From contig CANQZL010000067.1 of the NCBI GenBank assembly GCA_947628325.1, positions 1 through 7,978 on the forward strand: a stretch of DNA of 7,978 nt. The letters run 5' to 3'. Positions within the stretch are counted from its first letter, which is position 1. Every line of letters starts with the position of its first letter. The position numbers and the translations under genes were made by a program. A model generated the notes under the pieces. It had not been told where the DNA came from, searched no databases, and saw nothing but the letters and a program-made list of their open reading frames with translations. This DNA is from an uncultured Bacilli bacterium (GTDB taxonomy: Bacteria > Bacillota_I > Bacilli_A > RF39 > UBA660). Below, piece after piece: positions 6,778-7,978 of the stretch.

Positions 6778-6824
6778 AGTTAATAAACTTTATTTATTAT
6801 TAAAACTCATTAGTTTTTTGTTAA

Positions 6825-7003
6825 TTATTTTGTCTTATAGCATCTAATAGATTCTTCTAGAGTGAAAAATATCCAAAATATTACTGACCATAATATAGAA
6901 TCTACTTTAGAATCCATAAAAAGATATTCTACGAAAAACCATAGTGCTACAACTAAACACCATAAAGCAGAATTATATTTTTCAAAAAAATTATTTTTTT
7001 CAT
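6825..7003 (-). pseudogene. Small two-helix membrane protein gene, frameshifted at its 5' end
   Basis: The minus-strand frame ending at TAA 6825-6827 encodes a convincing small membrane protein: two hydrophobic segments rich in Trp and Phe (SALWCLVVALWFFVEYLF and ILWSVIFWIFFTL) separated by DSKVD, with a basic tail RCYKTK. The frame has no start codon. The natural ATG (7001-7003) is one base out of frame: it is followed by seven A and then, after TAA, seven T. One extra base in either run would give an intact 59-residue protein beginning MKKNNFFEKY. This may be a sequencing error in a homopolymer, a real inactivating mutation, or slippage. Upstream is a weak AGAAAG-type binding site. A strong minus-strand terminator follows the stop, which supports a real transcription unit. 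The family is not recognised. A plus-strand frame over the same bases is its shadow. Confidence 0.5.
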
Positions 7004-7070
7004 GTTTATACTTCTTTCTTATAAATAAAAATATAATATTTAATTACGCTTTAATTGTAATTTTTTAAAA

Positions 7071-7157
7071 AAAATGTCAATAGTCAGCTTTTAAAAACTT
7101 GATAATTCGTTAATTTTCATTTAAAATTCAATATGTATATTCACATATTGACATTTT
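7071..7157. repeat. 12-bp perfect inverted repeat with inner palindrome
   Basis: AAAATGTCAATA (7071-7082) and TATTGACATTTT (7146-7157) are perfect reverse complements 63 bases apart. Within the interval TCAATATG (7128-7135) also pairs with CATATTGA (7144-7151), which overlaps the right arm, so two alternative foldings are possible. Each arm contains an outward-facing TTGACA. It may be a paired operator, a remnant of a small inverted-repeat element, or chance. I see no target-site duplication next to the arms. Confidence 0.4.
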
Positions 7158-7251
7158 AGTTGATGATTGTATAAAATAATTAGAAGAATTGGAACAATAT
7201 GGTTGTATAGTAGTTTCTTTCGATAAAAATTTAAATAATTATAAATTATGA
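7114..7251 (+). pseudogene. Possible decayed protein fragment
   Basis: One plus-strand frame reads FSFKIQYVYSHIDILVDDC, then IK, a TAA stop at 7177-7179, then LEELEQYGCIVVSFDKNLNN and a stop at 7249-7251. Both halves look protein-like and keep the same frame across the stop, as expected for a gene with one nonsense change. There is no start codon with a binding site, and the family is not recognised. Overlap with the inverted repeat and a promoter-like site makes this uncertain. Confidence 0.2.
7148..7175 (+). promoter_or_regulatory. Promoter-like pair inside the inverted repeat region
   Basis: A perfect TTGACA (7148-7153) lies 16 bp before TATAAA (7170-7175), or 18 bp before TAAAAT (7172-7177). 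It faces right towards the Nudix gene, about 150 bases further on, which also has a closer promoter of its own. Confidence 0.4.
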
Positions 7252-7299
7252 AAATAAAAATAATAAATTTGTAATTATAAATGATTTATTTAAAATATA

Positions 7300-7308
7300 T
7301 GCTATAAT
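7300..7308 (+). promoter_or_regulatory. Extended -10 promoter of the Nudix gene
   Basis: TGCTATAAT matches the extended -10 consensus exactly. The position 16 bp upstream (ATGATT, 7281-7286) is only a weak -35. Transcription would start near 7315, just before the strong GGAGG (7321-7325), giving a short leader like that of the methyltransferase gene. Confidence 0.6.
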
Positions 7309-7335
7309 ATAGCAAAGTTTGGAGGATTAAAATAT

Positions 7336-7731
7336 ATGCAAATTAGAATTGTATTGACTGGTATTTTAAAAGACAAAGATTTATTCTTGATAGTAAAGAG
7401 AAATGAAAATGATGAGCTATATCCAGGTGCATGGGAATTCCCTGGTGGCCATTTAGAAGATGGTGAAAATTTAAAAGCTGGTTTGAAAAGAGAACTTGAA
7501 GAAGAGATAGGGTTTAGCGATGAGTTTAATCCAATAATTACTCATTATTATGATGAAGTTAAGCAGAAAAACGACATGTTAGTACATGATTTGGAGATTG
7601 ATTTTATTATTAATGTAGATAGTTCTAAGATTAATGTAAAATTAAGTGATGAACATTGCGATTATAAGTGGGTTAAAAAAGATTCAGATTTTTTAGATGA
7701 TTTTATAAAAGATAAATTATCTAATGTGTAA
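7336..7731 (+). CDS. Nudix hydrolase (MutT-like)
   Basis: Nudix enzymes cleave nucleoside diphosphates linked to another group. MutT-type members clean oxidised dNTPs, but the substrate here cannot be read from sequence. The 131-residue cytosolic protein is close to MutT in length (about 130). Residues 38-60 match the full Nudix box G-x5-E-x7-RE-U-x-EE-x-GU without exception, from Gly38 through Glu44, Arg52-Glu53 and Glu56-Glu57 to Gly59-Phe60. It is preceded by the usual PGAWEFPGG (30-38). The C-terminal DEHCDYKWV resembles the closing strand of MutT-like proteins. GGAGG lies ten bases before ATG 7336, slightly long but the only good site. The gene stands alone: its own extended -10 promoter upstream and an intrinsic terminator 11 bases after the stop. 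Base composition resembles that of the wall genes. It follows the decayed region, which may mark it as accessory. Confidence 0.92.
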   Translation: MQIRIVLTGILKDKDLFLIVKRNENDELYPGAWEFPGGHLEDGENLKAGLKRELEEEIGFSDEFNPIITHYYDEVKQKNDMLVHDLEIDFIINVDSSKINVKLSDEHCDYKWVKKDSDFLDDFIKDKLSNV

Positions 7732-7742
7732 ATGCTTTTATT

Positions 7743-7764
7743 AGACTTTTTAAAAGTCTTTTTT
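7743..7764 (+). terminator. Intrinsic terminator of the Nudix gene
   Basis: AGACTT (7743-7748) pairs with AAGTCT (7754-7759), extendable by T-A pairs into the small loop, and six T residues follow (7759-7764). It lies 11 bases after the TAA stop. Confidence 0.8.
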
Positions 7765-7978
7765 GATTTGTGTTATTTAATAATGATAGTTTTGAAATAT
7801 TTATATAAGATAATTGATTTTTAAAACTATATAAAAAAATTATAGTATATAAAGTATATAATAATAAAATATATGTAATAAATAAAAAATATTATATTTA
7901 AAAAGTCTTTATAACAAAATTTAACATTAAATAAATAAATTAAAATTGCTGTTTAATATTGTTTTAATATCATTAAAT
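7765..7978. other. AT-rich non-coding end of window
   Basis: I find no gene, start with binding site, or stable hairpin. A perfect 9-bp tandem repeat AGTATATAA x2 occurs at 7844-7861, and ATAGTTTT (7786-7793) is complementary to AAAACTAT (7823-7830) across 29 bases. Both could be chance in such a biased sequence. The next gene must lie beyond the right edge. Confidence 0.4.

Larger units (their letters stand above)
6470..6824. other. Gene-poor AT-rich stretch after the ftsW break
   Basis: No intact gene is visible on either strand. The stretch holds a small hairpin (CCCTT 6485-6489 with AAGGG 6496-6500), a possible minus-strand protein remnant (6512-6649), a plus-strand promoter-like pair (6661-6689), A/T homopolymer runs, and the hairpin at 6742-6777. 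AAGGGCA (6496-6502) also complements TGCCCTT (6448-6454) at the end of the ftsW frame. Confidence 0.5.

Noticed and set aside
6862..7068. Plus-strand open frame of 68 codons
   Set aside because: The minus strand over the same bases encodes a far more convincing two-helix protein with a terminator behind it. The plus frame has no binding site and a run of low-complexity residues.
7844..7861. Tandem 9-bp AGTATATAA repeat as replication iterons or an origin
   Set aside because: Only two copies, in sequence almost entirely A and T, with no replication gene or DnaA-box cluster nearby.
1..7978. CRISPR array, tRNA, rRNA, transposase, integrase or toxin-antitoxin pair
   Set aside because: I found no regularly spaced repeats, cloverleaf-like or rRNA sequence, and no proteins of these families on either strand.

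Overview
The window is very AT-rich and carries a wall-synthesis gene set of Bacillota (Firmicutes) type: mraY, a SpoVD-type transpeptidase, a DD-carboxypeptidase and an FtsW/SpoVE glycosyltransferase. All long reading frames use TGG for tryptophan and end in TAA, so nothing points to the Mycoplasma code. The host is probably a walled, low-GC member of the Bacilli or a related gut lineage. This is inferred from composition and gene content, not from a marker gene.

Layout. Positions 3-122 hold the tail of an unidentified plus-strand gene. Positions 162-1061 encode an RsmB/RsmF-family rRNA cytosine-5 methyltransferase with its own extended -10 promoter. It converges on mraY (1094-2086, minus), and both share a bidirectional hairpin terminator at 1061-1095. 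Upstream of mraY on the same strand is a SpoVD-like class B penicillin-binding protein with one PASTA domain (2176-4080). A divergent intergenic region (4081-4196) separates it from a plus-strand D,D-carboxypeptidase homologue (4197-5390), followed by an FtsW/SpoVE homologue (5459-6469).

The wall genes form one pathway. MraY makes lipid I, FtsW-type enzymes polymerise lipid II, the SpoVD-type PBP cross-links strands, and S11 carboxypeptidases trim stem peptides. The transpeptidase-mraY pairing recalls a piece of the dcw cluster, but murE and murD are absent and the polymerase lies on the other strand.

The FtsW frame stops abruptly in its last conserved motif at about 6455, inside a short GC-rich patch. 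From there to about 7300 the sequence is gene-poor and looks like decayed accessory DNA. It holds a frameshifted small two-helix membrane protein gene on the minus strand (6825-7003) with its own terminator, possible protein remnants, orphan promoters and a 12-bp inverted repeat. A complete Nudix hydrolase gene (7336-7731) follows, with promoter and terminator. The last 214 bases are AT-rich non-coding sequence.

I see no CRISPR array, tRNA, rRNA, transposase or integrase, and no clear new multi-gene system. The points most worth checking are the truncated FtsW junction, the altered active-site motifs of the carboxypeptidase, and the conserved cysteine pair in the SpoVD-like protein.
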